The notes: generated from the letters alone by a model not told the origin. Numbered from the stretch's first letter, positions 8,301 through 17,948 are shown. The stretch: 64,000 bases of DNA from GAS368 sp965227745 (GCA_965227745.1 OZ245769.1:2604001-2668000), one strand, 5' to 3'. Numbers and translations: made by a program.

Positions 8301-11300
8301 CCATCATCGACGGCGCCGGAGCCGGGCGCGCCGGCGGTTTGCAGCGCGGCCGTGCCGGTGAGCGAGGCGACCGTAGTGGCATTGTAGATACGGTCCGTGC
8401 CGGTCAGGCCGACGACGGTGAGGGTCTTGGCGGTGACGTTGGCGGTGAGGCCGGATTGCTGGGAGAGGTTGTAGTTGCCCGCCTGCGCGCCGGTGAGGCC
8501 GGAGCCGGAGACGGTGATGGCCTTGCCATTGGCAACGTGGCGGTCGGCGAAGACGCCGGAGGTCGTGCCCGTGGCGGAGACGGTGTCGCCGGTGTAGGGC
8601 TTGCCATCGTCGACCGAGCCCGCGCCGGGGCTCTCGGCGGCGAGGAGCACGGCGGTGCCGCTGAGGGGCGCCGTGGTGGTGGCGTTGTAGGTGCGGTTCA
8701 CGCCGCTGAGGCCGGTGACGGCGAGGGTCTTGCGGGTGATGTCGGCGGAGAGGCCGGTGGGCTGGGCGACGAAGTAGTTACCCGCCTGCGCGCCGGTGAC
8801 GCCGTAGCCGGTGACGGTGATGGCGCGAGTGCCGACGTCCTTGCTGGCAAAGGTAGCGGCGATGGTGCCGCCGAGTGTGATATCGTCGCCGGTGTAGGGC
8901 TTGCCGTCATCGACTGCGCCGACGCCGGGGGCGCTGGCGGTGAGGAGGGCGGCGGTGCCACTGAGGCCGGCGGTGGTGGTCGCGTTGTAGGTGCGATTTA
9001 CGCCGCTGAGGCCGGCGACGGCGAGCGTCTTGACGCTGACGCTGGCCGTGAGGCCGGTGGGCTGGACGACCGCGTAGTTGGCCGCTTGCGCGCCATCGAG
9101 CGCGAGGCCGGTGACTGTGATGGCCTTGTTCGACGCAACGTGGCGGTTGTCGAATTTACCCGCGGGCGTGCCGGTGAGCGAGACGGTGTCGCCGGTGTAC
9201 GGCTTGCCGTCATCGGCGGCGCCGGCACCGGGCGCTTCGGCGGCGAGCAAGGCGGCGGTGCCGGTCAACGGAGCGACATCGGTGCCATTGTACACGCGGT
9301 CGGTGCCGCTGAGGCCCGCGACGGTGAGCGGCTTGGCCGTGATCGACGCGGTGGTGGTCGGCTGCGTGAGCGTGTAGTTGGAAGCGGACGTGCCGGTGAT
9401 GGCGAAACCGGCCGTCGTCACGGCCTTGGCGGGGCCGACATTGGCATCGGCAAACGTCGCGGCGGCCCCGGAGGTGACGAGCTGAACGGTGGTGCTCGTA
9501 TCGGAATTGAGCAGGCCGGCGAGCGCGGCGCTACCGACGCTGAGCGGCGCGGCGACAGTGGCGTCGTACACCTTACCCGGCGACGTCACGCCCGTGATGG
9601 TGAGGGTGGCTTTATCGACGGTGAAGACCAGCGTGGCGGAGTCGGAACCGTCGGCGTTGGTCGCGCCGATGGTCACATTATAAGGACTGCCGGAGGTGAC
9701 CGTGGGCTTGCCGGTGATTTCGCCCGTGGACGTATTGAGGTTGAGACCGGCGGGCAGGCCGGTCGCGCTGAACGACGTGGGATTGTTCGTGGCGGTGATT
9801 TTGTAAGTAGTGATGTCGGTGCCGTAGATGCCGCTGGCGGCGAGCGTGCTATTGATCTTCGGCGTGACCTTGAGCACGGCGGAGGCGCTGGCCACGGCGG
9901 CGTTGCCCGTGCTCTTCACCTCGACGGTGTAGGAGCCGGCATTTTCGTTAGTGACGCCAGCGAGCGTGAGCGTGGCATTGGTCGCGCCGTCGAGCGGCGT
10001 GCCGCCCTTCTTCCATTGATAACCGAGGGTGGCGGCGCCGTTGGCCGTGACGCTGAAGGTCACGTTGCCCCCGGTGACGGATTGCGCGACGGGCGGCAGA
10101 ATCACGAGCGGCGCGGCGGTGGTGGGCGTGGTGCCGACGAGATCGAAGACCTCCCAGAGCACATCGCCGGAGCCGCTCGTGGCGGTGACTTGGGCGGTGT
10201 ACGCGCCCTTGCCGATCTTGGTCTCGCCGATGAGGGCGGCGTCTTTGCTATCGGCAGCGATGGCGAAGGCCCCGGCCTGAGTAAAGGCGGCGGCGAGCGT
10301 GGAGTCGCCGGACCAGTTGTTGTTATTGCCGACCGGGTTCTTGTCGGTGTCGAAAATCGTCAGCGTGGGATCGGCCAGGCCGGCGGTGCCGAGCGTGGAG
10401 CTCACGGCGCGGAGGAGCATTTTCTTCTGCGCGTAGTTGACCATCGTGAAGCCACCCGTGAGCGGGGTGCTGGAGCTGACCGGGCCGCGCACGCCGACGT
10501 AGGAAAGGCGCGAAGGCGGATTGAGGTCGGCATCGGCGACGGTGAGCACAACCTTACCCGTGGCGCCGGCGACGCCCGTCAAGCGGACGCGATAGGAGCC
10601 GGCATCGAAGGTGTAGTAAACGACGGCGTCCTTGCTATCGGCGGTGAGCGGCGTGAGGCCGAGCCGCGCGTAGGTGGTGGAAAACGTGGAATCGCTGATC
10701 GCGCCCCAATTATCGTTTTGCGTGACGACCACGCCGGTGGCGCTTTCAACGACGAGCTTGGGATCGGTGATCGCACCCGTGATCGAGGAGGATACGGCCG
10801 GGCCGTAGGCGGCGATGATGAGCTTCTTCGGCGCGGTGCCCTCGATGGAGAAGTAAGCAGTCACACCCTGCTCGTCGGCGACGATCGTCTGCGCCATGGC
10901 GGAGATCGGATTGGGCAAGGCCGTGAGCACGGAGGCATCCGACGTGGTCTTGTCGCTCGAGGAGCTCTGGCTCAGCTCGACCGTGTAGGAACCGGCATCC
11001 TTCAGCGCGATGGCATCGATGAGATACGTGCTATTGGTCGCGCCATCGATGGGATTGCCATTCAGCTTCCACTGGTAGGACAGCGTGCCCGTGCCATCGG
11101 CTTCGACGAAGAGCTTATGCTTCGCGCCGAGGCCGACCATGCGATCAGGCGCGAGATTGAGGACGTAGGGCTTGACGTTGAGCGTGGCGGGATCGCTGGT
11201 GACGCTGCCAACGGAGTTGGTGACCTTCACCGTGTAGTCGCCGCCCTGCGAGGCGAGGACCTGCGGCAGAGTAAGGGTCGAGAAGACCTGGCCGTCGAGC

Positions 11301-14300
11301 GGCGCGCCCTTGAAGTACCATTGATACGTGAGCGGGCCCTGACCCGTGGCGCTGACGCTGAGGGTGGTGGCGGCGAGGCCGGCGACGCTCTTGCTCTGCG
11401 GGGCCGTGGCAATGACCGGCGGAGCGATGTAAGTGAACTGATTACCCGCCCCGGTGGGCGTCGTGCCGACGCCGGTGGTGACGGTGACATTCACCTGCCC
11501 GGCGCTGCCCGCCGGCGAAACGGCGGTGATGGACGTATCGCTGACGACATTGAAACTCGTCGCGGCGGTGGCGCCAAATTTCACGGCGGTGGCGCCGGTG
11601 AAGTTTTTGCCGGTGAGCGTGACCGTGGTATTGCCCAACGTGCTGCCAAAGGTGGGGCTGAGGGAATTGAGCGCGAGGCCCAGCGAGACCGTAAAGGTCT
11701 TGGCCGAGGCATTAGCCGCGACGGTGTTGCCGGCGAGATCCTTGATCTCGCCCGCATTGATCAAGACCGTGTAAGTGCCGTCGTCGTCGGCATCCCACGT
11801 GCCACCGGGAGGCGTGAAGGTGTAGGTTGCATTACCACCCGCATAGGTGCCCCCGGTGATGGTCAGGTAGGTTGAGCCCTTCGCGACGCTGATATTGCAG
11901 GAGTCAATCGAAACGGCATTGATGCCGCTACCGGTGTCGGCGAGGGTCAAGACGATGGAAGAACTCGTGCCGCCGGGAGCGGTGATCGAGGGGACTTGGA
12001 TCGAGGTAACCGTGGGAACCGAGGCATCGACCTTCACGCCCGTCGTGGTCGGCGCGGTGAAGGTGGTAATGAGCGCCAGGGAGGAATTGCTGCTGGCGAC
12101 GATGGTGCCGCCATTCAGCTCGAGCGCGCCGACCTCGATGCCATCCGTATCCACATCGGAACTACCGAGCGCGTAGGTGAACTTGAGCGCCGTCGAGGTG
12201 CTGCCGGTGGCCGTGTAGTTGGCATACACCGTGGTGCCGCCGACATTGAGGGCGAGCCGCGGCGTGCCGGTGACGGTGGCCGCGATGTTCACATTGACCG
12301 TGAAGGTGAGGCTGTCGCCCGACCGGTAGTAGCTGCTGGACGGAGCGGTGACACTCGCGATCTTGAGCTGCGGCACCACGTAGGAAAGGACGACATCATT
12401 GCCGTCGCCCCCCGCGTAGGAGAGTGAAAGGGTCTTCCCGTCGACCACGAGCTCACCACCCTCGGCGATGACGTTGCCGCCGTATTTCAGGCCACCCACG
12501 ACCGCGCCGGTCTTCGTCTTGTTGATCAAGACATAGGAATCCCCAGCCGCCGGCGTGTAATTGAGATTGATGGTGAGCGTGGCGTTGCCGAGCGACACAT
12601 TGCCATCCTGTACGTCGACCTGATCGTAGCCGGTGCCCAGGGTCTTGCTATTGAGATCGATGGCCAGCGTGCTGCCTTCCACCAAGACGAGATCGCCTTT
12701 CTTGGTCAGTTTTCCCGCACCGTAGCCACCCGGAGCGAGCGTGCCGCCGGATTGGAGTTCCAGGCTGGAGATCGTGCCGCCGCCACCAAGCATTCCGCCG
12801 GCCGCGACCTTGAAGGCCGCGAAATCGGAACCACCGTCCATCGCGAGGAGACCCTCGCTGACCGTGATGCCGCCGGAATAAGCCATCCCTGATTTATCGA
12901 GGGTGAAGGTGCCGGAGCCGACCTTGGTGACCAGGCCAACGCCAGCGCCATCGCTGCTGAAATCGCCCGAGAAAGTCGTGCTGTTGGAGTCTCCACCCAG
13001 GGTCAACGTGGCATTGCCCACCGAGACATTACCCGCGCCGCTGAGGCTGCCGATGGAGCGGTCGCCCACAATCGCGAAGCCCGCATTCCCGGCCACCGTG
13101 ACGGTTCCGGCCAGCGATCCGGAGGCCAGAAAGAGCGTGCCACGATTGACCGTCGTCGAGCCGGTGTAGGTGTTGGAGCCGGAAAGCGTGAAATTCCCGA
13201 CCCCGTTCTTGACCAACGACCCGCCGTTGCCCTTCAAGCTGCCCAGAAAACTTCCGTCGCTGGCGGGCGCGAGCGTGAGGGTGTTGGCCCCCAAGGACAC
13301 ATTGCCTTTGCCTAAAATAGTCGGGATGGACTGGCTGGCCCGTAGGTCCAAGGTGCCCTGAATACCGACGCCGAGATCGCTCGAACTCGAGAGGGAGTTG
13401 GCATTCGACACCACCAGCGTGCCGCCGTTGGCCGAGGTCTGGCCCGAGTGGAGCAATTTACCGCTGAGCGTCAGGGTGCCGGTACCGGTCTTGGAGAAGT
13501 TTCCCAATCCAGTAATGTTACCCGCGAACGTGGAGCTCAAGCTGCCCCCGGCAGTTAAAGTGCCGGTGCCCAAGTCCACCGTGCCGGTGCCCGTCAGCGC
13601 TCCGAGATTCTCGTTGAAGGTGGAGAGTTTGAAGGTGGTCGACGGTGCCAAGGCGAGCGAAGTACTAGCCGGCACGCCATTGGTTATCCCGAGCGTCAGG
13701 GTGCCGGCCGTGACCGATGTGCCGCCCGTGTAGGTATTGTTGCCCGACAAAATGAGTTCCGTCGGACCGCTTTTGGCCAGCCCACCGCTGCCCGAGATAA
13801 TACCTGAAAGCGTGTGCGTCGCACCGTCCACTGAAATGTCGGCCGTCATGGCCAAGGGGATGCTGATGGCATTGGCAACGGTGAGGGGCGTCGAGGTTGT
13901 AAACTCCAGCGTGCCGCCATTCATCGTCAGCGTACCGGAACTCAAAGCGGAGCCGCTGAATAAATTGAGAATACCTTCGGTGAGTTTAGTGCCGCCGGTC
14001 CAGGTGCTGCTGCTGCCGGAGAGGGTGAGTTTTCCCGGGCCCACCTTGTTTAAGGTGCCCGTGCCGGTGATGGTGGAAGAACTGACAAAGCCGTTTCCCT
14101 CCGTCGGAGTGGAAATGGTGCTGTTACCCGATCCCAGCACGATCGCTCGGTTGTAGGGAAGTTGCGACGGCCACTCGAGCGTGCCATTGTTGATCGCCAT
14201 CGTGGACGTACCAGCGGCCTGATTGGACGCAAATGACACGGTCCCCCCATTGATAGTCGTGACGCCCGAGTAGGAGTTGGAACTACTCACCTCAAGTCGG

Positions 14301-14725
14301 CCGAGGTCCGTCTTCGTGAAGCCGGAGCCCGCCAATGGGCTGGCGAGAGCTGCGGTCTTGCCAGAACTGACCGAGATCGACGCACCCGAGTTGAAGGTCA
14401 GGGACGCATTGCCCGTGATCGTGGTATTCCCCAAGAACTCTAAACCGGCGAGGGTGGCACCTGACCCCGAAGAGACGGTCTGGGTCGTCGTACCAAACGA
14501 TGCCGTCGAGCTATTGGTCCAAGCTGACGTGAAAGGTCCGGTGGAAGTGGTCGACCAATTGGACGTGTTAAAACCGCCCGACGTGGCGTTAGGGTCGAAA
14601 TACGAGGTACTAAGAATCGTGGCCTGCAAGGCCGGCGCGCCCAGCAGAGAGAGCAGCACGGGCACGAACGCACGACGCGAACGCGCAGCCAAATGAAAGA
14701 CAGGCATTTTCAGAAAAGAAGGCAT
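5381..14725 (-). CDS. Giant secreted repeat protein (autotransporter-associated, Ig, TIG, YDG and MBG modules)
   Basis: At 3114 residues this is the largest gene here. Visible modules in order: signal peptide (to about 36), beta-helical autotransporter-associated strand repeats (about 40-780), an Ig-like region, an IPT/TIG domain (about 1010-1100), Ig domains with the QWYFKG and QWKLNG pattern (about 1100-1270 and 1530-1625), seven YDG repeats of about 100 residues (about 1700-2390), MBG-like domains (about 2390-2625), and four scattered copies of a module marked by NDxW and SKDA. There is no C-terminal beta-barrel and no PEP-CTERM motif; the protein ends VEIYELPQ, so surface attachment is unexplained. 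A second possible start is the Met at 14707. It is likely a surface or matrix adhesin by architecture only. Confidence 0.8.
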   Translation of the reverse strand: MPSFLKMPVFHLAARSRRAFVPVLLSLLGAPALQATILSTSYFDPNATSGGFNTSNWSTTSTGPFTSAWTNSSTASFGTTTQTVSSGSGATLAGLEFLGNTTITGNASLTFNSGASISVSSGKTAALASPLAGSGFTKTDLGRLEVSSSNSYSGVTTINGGTVSFASNQAAGTSTMAINNGTLEWPSQLPYNRAIVLGSGNSTISTPTEGNGFVSSSTITGTGTLNKVGPGKLTLSGSSSTWTGGTKLTEGILNLFSGSALSSGTLTMNGGTLEFTTSTPLTVANAISIPLAMTADISVDGATHTLSGIISGSGGLAKSGPTELILSGNNTYTGGTSVTAGTLTLGITNGVPASTSLALAPSTTFKLSTFNENLGALTGTGTVDLGTGTLTAGGSLSSTFAGNITGLGNFSKTGTGTLTLSGKLLHSGQTSANGGTLVVSNANSLSSSSDLGVGIQGTLDLRASQSIPTILGKGNVSLGANTLTLAPASDGSFLGSLKGNGGSLVKNGVGNFTLSGSNTYTGSTTVNRGTLFLASGSLAGTVTVAGNAGFAIVGDRSIGSLSGAGNVSVGNATLTLGGDSNSTTFSGDFSSDGAGVGLVTKVGSGTFTLDKSGMAYSGGITVSEGLLAMDGGSDFAAFKVAAGGMLGGGGTISSLELQSGGTLAPGGYGAGKLTKKGDLVLVEGSTLAIDLNSKTLGTGYDQVDVQDGNVSLGNATLTINLNYTPAAGDSYVLINKTKTGAVVGGLKYGGNVIAEGGELVVDGKTLSLSYAGGDGNDVVLSYVVPQLKIASVTAPSSSYYRSGDSLTFTVNVNIAATVTGTPRLALNVGGTTVYANYTATGSTSTALKFTYALGSSDVDTDGIEVGALELNGGTIVASSNSSLALITTFTAPTTTGVKVDASVPTVTSIQVPSITAPGGTSSSIVLTLADTGSGINAVSIDSCNISVAKGSTYLTITGGTYAGGNATYTFTPPGGTWDADDDGTYTVLINAGEIKDLAGNTVAANASAKTFTVSLGLALNSLSPTFGSTLGNTTVTLTGKNFTGATAVKFGATAATSFNVVSDTSITAVSPAGSAGQVNVTVTTGVGTTPTGAGNQFTYIAPPVIATAPQSKSVAGLAATTLSVSATGQGPLTYQWYFKGAPLDGQVFSTLTLPQVLASQGGDYTVKVTNSVGSVTSDPATLNVKPYVLNLAPDRMVGLGAKHKLFVEADGTGTLSYQWKLNGNPIDGATNSTYLIDAIALKDAGSYTVELSQSSSSDKTTSDASVLTALPNPISAMAQTIVADEQGVTAYFSIEGTAPKKLIIAAYGPAVSSSITGAITDPKLVVESATGVVVTQNDNWGAISDSTFSTTYARLGLTPLTADSKDAVVYYTFDAGSYRVRLTGVAGATGKVVLTVADADLNPPSRLSYVGVRGPVSSSTPLTGGFTMVNYAQKKMLLRAVSSTLGTAGLADPTLTIFDTDKNPVGNNNNWSGDSTLAAAFTQAGAFAIAADSKDAALIGETKIGKGAYTAQVTATSGSGDVLWEVFDLVGTTPTTAAPLVILPPVAQSVTGGNVTFSVTANGAATLGYQWKKGGTPLDGATNATLTLAGVTNENAGSYTVEVKSTGNAAVASASAVLKVTPKINSTLAASGIYGTDITTYKITATNNPTSFSATGLPAGLNLNTSTGEITGKPTVTSGSPYNVTIGATNADGSDSATLVFTVDKATLTITGVTSPGKVYDATVAAPLSVGSAALAGLLNSDTSTTVQLVTSGAAATFADANVGPAKAVTTAGFAITGTSASNYTLTQPTTTASITAKPLTVAGLSGTDRVYNGTDVAPLTGTAALLAAEAPGAGAADDGKPYTGDTVSLTGTPAGKFDNRHVASNKAITVTGLALDGAQAANYAVVQPTGLTASVSVKTLAVAGLSGVNRTYNATTTAGLSGTAALLTASAPGVGAVDDGKPYTGDDITLGGTIAATFASKDVGTRAITVTGYGVTGAQAGNYFVAQPTGLSADITRKTLAVTGLSGVNRTYNATTTAPLSGTAVLLAAESPGAGSVDDGKPYTGDTVSATGTTSGVFADRHVANGKAITVSGSGLTGAQAGNYNLSQQSGLTANVTAKTLTVVGLTGTDRIYNATTVASLTGTAALQTAGAPGSGAVDDGKPYTGDVVTLGGTAVATFDAKDVGARAITVTGYELSGVESANYQIQQPLGLTATISAKALTVAGLSAVSRVYDATVNVALSGTAALLTAGAPGSGTTVDGKPYTGDTAVLTGPGAAKFASKAIGSAKSVTVTGYTVTGAQASNYTVTQPLGLTADVTAKNLTVAGAAASDKVYDASTSATPVLGSATLVGVIEGDTVTLVKTAATGTFANANVGQAKPVQLAGLTLGGTDGTNYTVTQPATTASITPAPVSVAISNLSHTYDGTPKSATVTLSPSVSAAIVYSNTSGGAPINAGSYAVSVNVTDNNYSGSGSATLVIAKATQTVAFSLTGSDFNVGASLGLVASASSKLPVTFSVVSGAASISGTTATITTAGPVTLRATQAGSENYQPATADRSFTGVNNKAAQSIVFTVGDHTRTDAPFKLTAFATSGLPVSFAVVSGPAILNGDILTLGGTTGVVTVRASQSGNNAFAAAPDVLRSFTVIEAGTDTFFGDLVEDSSISGGVPGRGEQILGGERSVAAKAGDIAAVINSGNRTGHLLIVAPSIGLNVGLDFELLADGSYSLAFNGASRALTINGSLVGGILTGRIPALKVSFSTVVQVRTGPTANYVGYYESSPLNAAQGTAYSVVGPNGQALVLVTTPTVTAGATTTVKNDGTFVAQASNVTITGSVDAPTTTVAGSILVAGQAPISYSGLSVTTVRTDRLINLSSRVRVGPAAGRTLITGFVIGGSSAKRVLLRAVGPTLTGFGVSGALSNPRLQLYDGTGKLILENDDWSGTETATATTQVGAFSLVAGSKDAAVLTTLQPGSYTMHVIDGGETGVALAEIYDASGNPNGEYQRLINISTRGEAGAGENLLIGGFIITGNSPKKVLVRGIGPGLNAFGLTGTLTDPRLRVYDASGLIGENDNWSTVAADATLVSDAATATGAFALAAGSKDAALILTLAPGAYTAQVGASDGTSTGVALVEIYELPQ
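7560..9625 (-). repeat. Tandem YDG-domain coding repeats, about 300-bp period
   Basis: Seven YDG-type units are encoded head to tail. The five central ones share the insertion DGKPYTGD, whose codons recur near 7986, 8284, 8586, 8886 and 9188, an almost constant 300-bp spacing. DNA identity between units is high at this and the neighbouring positions. The first and last units lack the insertion. Such arrays expand and contract by recombination. Confidence 0.85.
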
Positions 14726-14975
14726 AGTTGCAGGACCGGTGGATCGGCACTGGACGCCAACAACCGGCGATTCAGTTTAACGCAATTTTCTAGCTTCCGT
14801 CTATGCGTGTGCCTTCGCTTCGAGATGCGTAGAAGTACCCAACACTAAAGCAATTAGACTACAATTAGGTGCCAAGACCTTGTATGTATAATAACTATAG
14901 TGGCACCGGCTCCGCTGTATGCCGGGGGGAGTACCCGCTAGCGATACCTTGCCCAGTAGATGCAAAAATCTGGCG

Positions 14976-17126
14976 CTAGCTGACCTTGGCAGGAAGCGTG
15001 ACTCGAAAGGTCGCACCACGGCCCGGCAGGGAATCGACCGACAGCGCGCCGCCGTGCAGCGAGATCAATTCGCGGGCCAAGTGCAGGCCGAGGCCGGTGG
15101 AGCTCTCGCCGCCGGTGGGCTGGGCGGAAAGGCGGGCAAAGGGTTGGAAGAGGCGCGCGAGCTCCTGCGGTTTCAGGCCCGGCCCGGTGTCGCTGACCTC
15201 GCACCAGACGCTGGCGGAATCAGAGCCCAAGACCACACGAATATCGCCACCGGTTGGCGTATACTTGATGGCATTGTCGACGAGGTTGGCGAAGACCTGC
15301 GCGAGGCGGGCAGCCTCTCCCTCGATGGCAGGCAGCGGGTGAGCCGGGCGCTCGAGCGTGAGCGTCTGGGATTTGCGCTCGGCGACCGGAAGAAGATCGG
15401 CGACGACAGCCTCAACCACGACGGCCAGATCGAGGGGCGAAAGCCGCAACTCAAGCCGGCCCGCATCGAGGGCGGCGCGGTCGAGAAAGTCGTGCACCAG
15501 ATGCGTCATGCGCGCGGCCTCGGCGCGCAGGGCCCCGGCGAGGGCGCGGACCTGCTGCGGTTGCTCGGCGCGTTGTTCGAGGAGGTGGACCGCGACGGTG
15601 AACGAGGCGATGGGGGACTTGAGATCGTGCGACGCGAAACCGAGGAACCGGCTCTTGAGGGCATCCGCCTCCTCCGCCGCATCGCGGGCGGCGCGCGTCT
15701 CCTCCAGGATGCGGCGACTGGCCCGCAGGCGGGTGCGAGAAGCGACGACCATCGTACCCAAGACCGCGCCCGTGGCGACGAGGCCCGCGATGAGGGCGAG
15801 GCGCTGGTAGTACGAGCGGACTTCGGTGGCTTCGAGTTCGGCCTGGGAACGCGCGAGCTCCGCCTCGCGAATGCGCGCGGTGGCGGCGCGCGCTTCATTG
15901 ACGCGGGCGAGGCGGGCGAGCTCATCGTCTTTCTTCGCGACTTCGTAACGCGCCTGCAATTCCACGGAGTGACGGCGGGAGACCTCGTTGGTATTTTCCC
16001 GCTCGGCGAGATAGGCGGTGCGGATGGCTTCGAGCGCCGCCTGATACTCGCCACAGGCGGCGAGCACGGAAGAGAGGCGCCCGTACACGGCGGCGCTCAG
16101 GGCGGGCTTATTGATGGTGTTGGCATAGCCGACCGCTTCATCCACAGCAGTGCGGGCTTCGTCGAGGCGGGAAAGCTTCGTAAGGATCTCGGCCTTGCGG
16201 ATGAGCAGCGTGGTCAGGCTCAACTTGCCGCGAAGGGAGCGGCGCTGGACCTCGACGCGGTTGAGCGTGGCGAGGGCCTGCTCCCAGTGGCCCTCGGCGA
16301 AATCGAGGGCCGCGATCTCATCCTCGATATCGGCCATGGCGGCGCGGTGAGGGACCTTCAGGCGGATGGCGTACGCGCGATCGAGGGAGCGGCGGGCTTC
16401 GACGAAATTCCCGCGCTCGCGGTACAGGCGGCCCATCCACGTGGCGCGCGCGGCGATCTGCCCGCGCACACCGGTGAGCTCGGCCTCCGCGAGGGCGCGG
16501 GCCGCATAGTCGAGCGCCAGATCGGCCTCCCGCAGGCCACGGTGGCTGATGGAGAGCATCTCGTAGACGAACATCAGATACTCGTGGTCCGAGCCCGACT
16601 CGGCGGCCCGGAGCATTTTCAAACCGAGATCGAGGGCGTCGTCGAAGTCGCTGACGTCGTTGAGCGCGCGGACGCGCGCGGATTGCGCGACCGGCAGGAG
16701 CTCGGGGAGGCCGAGCTGGCCGGCAAGCAGGAGCGCCGCGGCGGAGTTTTCCAGGGCGGGCGGGAGGTCGTTGAGGCGGGCCTGACCGTGGGCGAGGGCC
16801 GAGAGCGCGTACGCTTCGCCGACGGCATCGTGCGCCGCGCGCGCGGAGGCCAGGCGCGCCTCGGCCTCCTCGATGAGTTGCGTCGAGTTGGTGCGCGTGC
16901 GCTGCATGAGGTCGCGGTACCACGTCGCGGAATCGGGCACCGGGGGAAGCTTGTCATCGGCCGCGCCGACGGCCCCCGCGAGCAAAGCGACGAGAAGAAC
17001 GAGCAGGCCCGGTCTGCGACGAGCGGCGCGGAGGAAGCGGAGGACGTTTAACCCGGCGAGCACGGCGGGAAAAAAAACAGTGCAAAGTAAATAGGCAAAT
17101 CCTCCTGAGTCATTGAGGAGATTCAT
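14976..17126 (-). CDS. TPR-containing sensor histidine kinase
   Basis: The 716-residue protein has an N-terminal hydrophobic/signal region, a long TPR-like helical sensor region (about 60-400), one membrane helix (LALIAGLVATGAVLGTMVVA), and a kinase core. The phosphoacceptor is His500 in the segment FASHDLKSPIAS; the N box is NLVDNAIKYTP, and DTGPGL and STGLGLHL are the G boxes. The start at 17126 is the most upstream ATG that does not run into the divergent regulator; a GTG at 17063 just before a second hydrophobic segment is an alternative. It is divergent from a NarL-type regulator gene about 67 bases away, its likely partner. The TPR region probably sits outside the membrane and senses an unknown signal. 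Confidence 0.85.
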   Translation of the reverse strand: MNLLNDSGGFAYLLCTVFFPAVLAGLNVLRFLRAARRRPGLLVLLVALLAGAVGAADDKLPPVPDSATWYRDLMQRTRTNSTQLIEEAEARLASARAAHDAVGEAYALSALAHGQARLNDLPPALENSAAALLLAGQLGLPELLPVAQSARVRALNDVSDFDDALDLGLKMLRAAESGSDHEYLMFVYEMLSISHRGLREADLALDYAARALAEAELTGVRGQIAARATWMGRLYRERGNFVEARRSLDRAYAIRLKVPHRAAMADIEDEIAALDFAEGHWEQALATLNRVEVQRRSLRGKLSLTTLLIRKAEILTKLSRLDEARTAVDEAVGYANTINKPALSAAVYGRLSSVLAACGEYQAALEAIRTAYLAERENTNEVSRRHSVELQARYEVAKKDDELARLARVNEARAATARIREAELARSQAELEATEVRSYYQRLALIAGLVATGAVLGTMVVASRTRLRASRRILEETRAARDAAEEADALKSRFLGFASHDLKSPIASFTVAVHLLEQRAEQPQQVRALAGALRAEAARMTHLVHDFLDRAALDAGRLELRLSPLDLAVVVEAVVADLLPVAERKSQTLTLERPAHPLPAIEGEAARLAQVFANLVDNAIKYTPTGGDIRVVLGSDSASVWCEVSDTGPGLKPQELARLFQPFARLSAQPTGGESSTGLGLHLARELISLHGGALSVDSLPGRGATFRVTLPAKVS

Positions 17127-17193
17127 CGCGTGACAGCGGCAGCGGAGTTGCTTCTGTAACCGACGCTCGCGTCGTCGCGTCGCATTGCAGCCC

Positions 17194-17847
17194 ATGTCTT
17201 CCACACCTTTCGAGAAACCGCATTTCCTCCTCGTGGAGGATAGCGTCTCGTTCCGGCAATTGTTCGGCGAGGCGCTGAAGCTGCGCTTCCCCACGGCCAC
17301 GGTGGTGCAGGCGGGCAGTTGCGAGGAGGCGCAAGCGGCGTTGGAGGCGGCGACGTTTGACCTGATGGTGGCGGATATTTTTTTGCCGGACGGCGATGGG
17401 CGCGAGCTGATGCGACGGGCGCTGGCGCGGCCGCAGCCGCCGCGCTGCCTGGCGCTGACGGGCCAGCCCGAGCAGGAACTCGTGCGGGAACTCCTCGGGA
17501 TGGGCGTCGCGGGGTTTGTGGACAAGGCGAGCCCGCTGGAGCACGTGATGCTCGCGGCCGGGCGAGTACTGGAGGGCGGGGTGTTTTTCTCGACCAACCT
17601 CGCGCCGCCGAAGCCCACGGGGCGGGCGACCGTTATCCTGACCGGGCCGGACCCGGAAATACTCACGCCGCGCGAGCGGCAAATCGTGCGGCTGGTGGCG
17701 AATGGCGCGACCTCGAAGGAAGTGGCCACGCACCTCGACCTCAGCCCGCGCACGGTGGAAAAGCAGCGGGCCGATCTCATGAAGAAGCTCGGGATGCGGG
17801 ACGTCGCGACGCTCGTGCGGTGGGCGCTGGACCGGCGGCTCTCGTAA
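17194..17847 (+). CDS. NarL/FixJ-family response regulator
   Basis: The 217-residue protein has a receiver domain with the acidic pair E15/D16, the phosphoacceptor D61 in MVADIFLPDGDG, and the conserved Lys in GFVDKAS. A LuxR-type helix-turn-helix (LTPRERQIVRLV ... SPRTVEKQRADLMKKL) occupies the C-terminus. The ATG at 17194 was preferred to an in-frame TTG nine bases upstream. It lies back to back with the TPR sensor kinase, so the two probably form a two-component pair whose targets are unknown. The shared 67-base spacer must carry both promoters. Confidence 0.88.
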   Translation: MSSTPFEKPHFLLVEDSVSFRQLFGEALKLRFPTATVVQAGSCEEAQAALEAATFDLMVADIFLPDGDGRELMRRALARPQPPRCLALTGQPEQELVRELLGMGVAGFVDKASPLEHVMLAAGRVLEGGVFFSTNLAPPKPTGRATVILTGPDPEILTPRERQIVRLVANGATSKEVATHLDLSPRTVEKQRADLMKKLGMRDVATLVRWALDRRLS

Positions 17848-17948
17848 GGGCAACCGCCGGGCGTGGGCGTGGTGAACGCCGAGGGAGATCGCGCGGTTTA
17901 TGACAACTTTGGCGTGTCTTTGGCGCGGTTCTTGGTTTTGTCGTCACC

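Noticed and set aside
6689..11875. A 1728-codon open frame on the plus strand inside the giant gene
   Set aside because: It is antisense to a repeat-rich, GC-rich gene whose translation has clear domains; the antisense product is low-complexity Gly/Arg/Asp and has no start signal. GC-rich third positions explain its length.
14855..14880. Sigma-54 promoter (TTGGCACC on the minus strand) before the giant gene
   Set aside because: The GG-N10-GC spacing is not met; the -12 element reads TA instead of GC.
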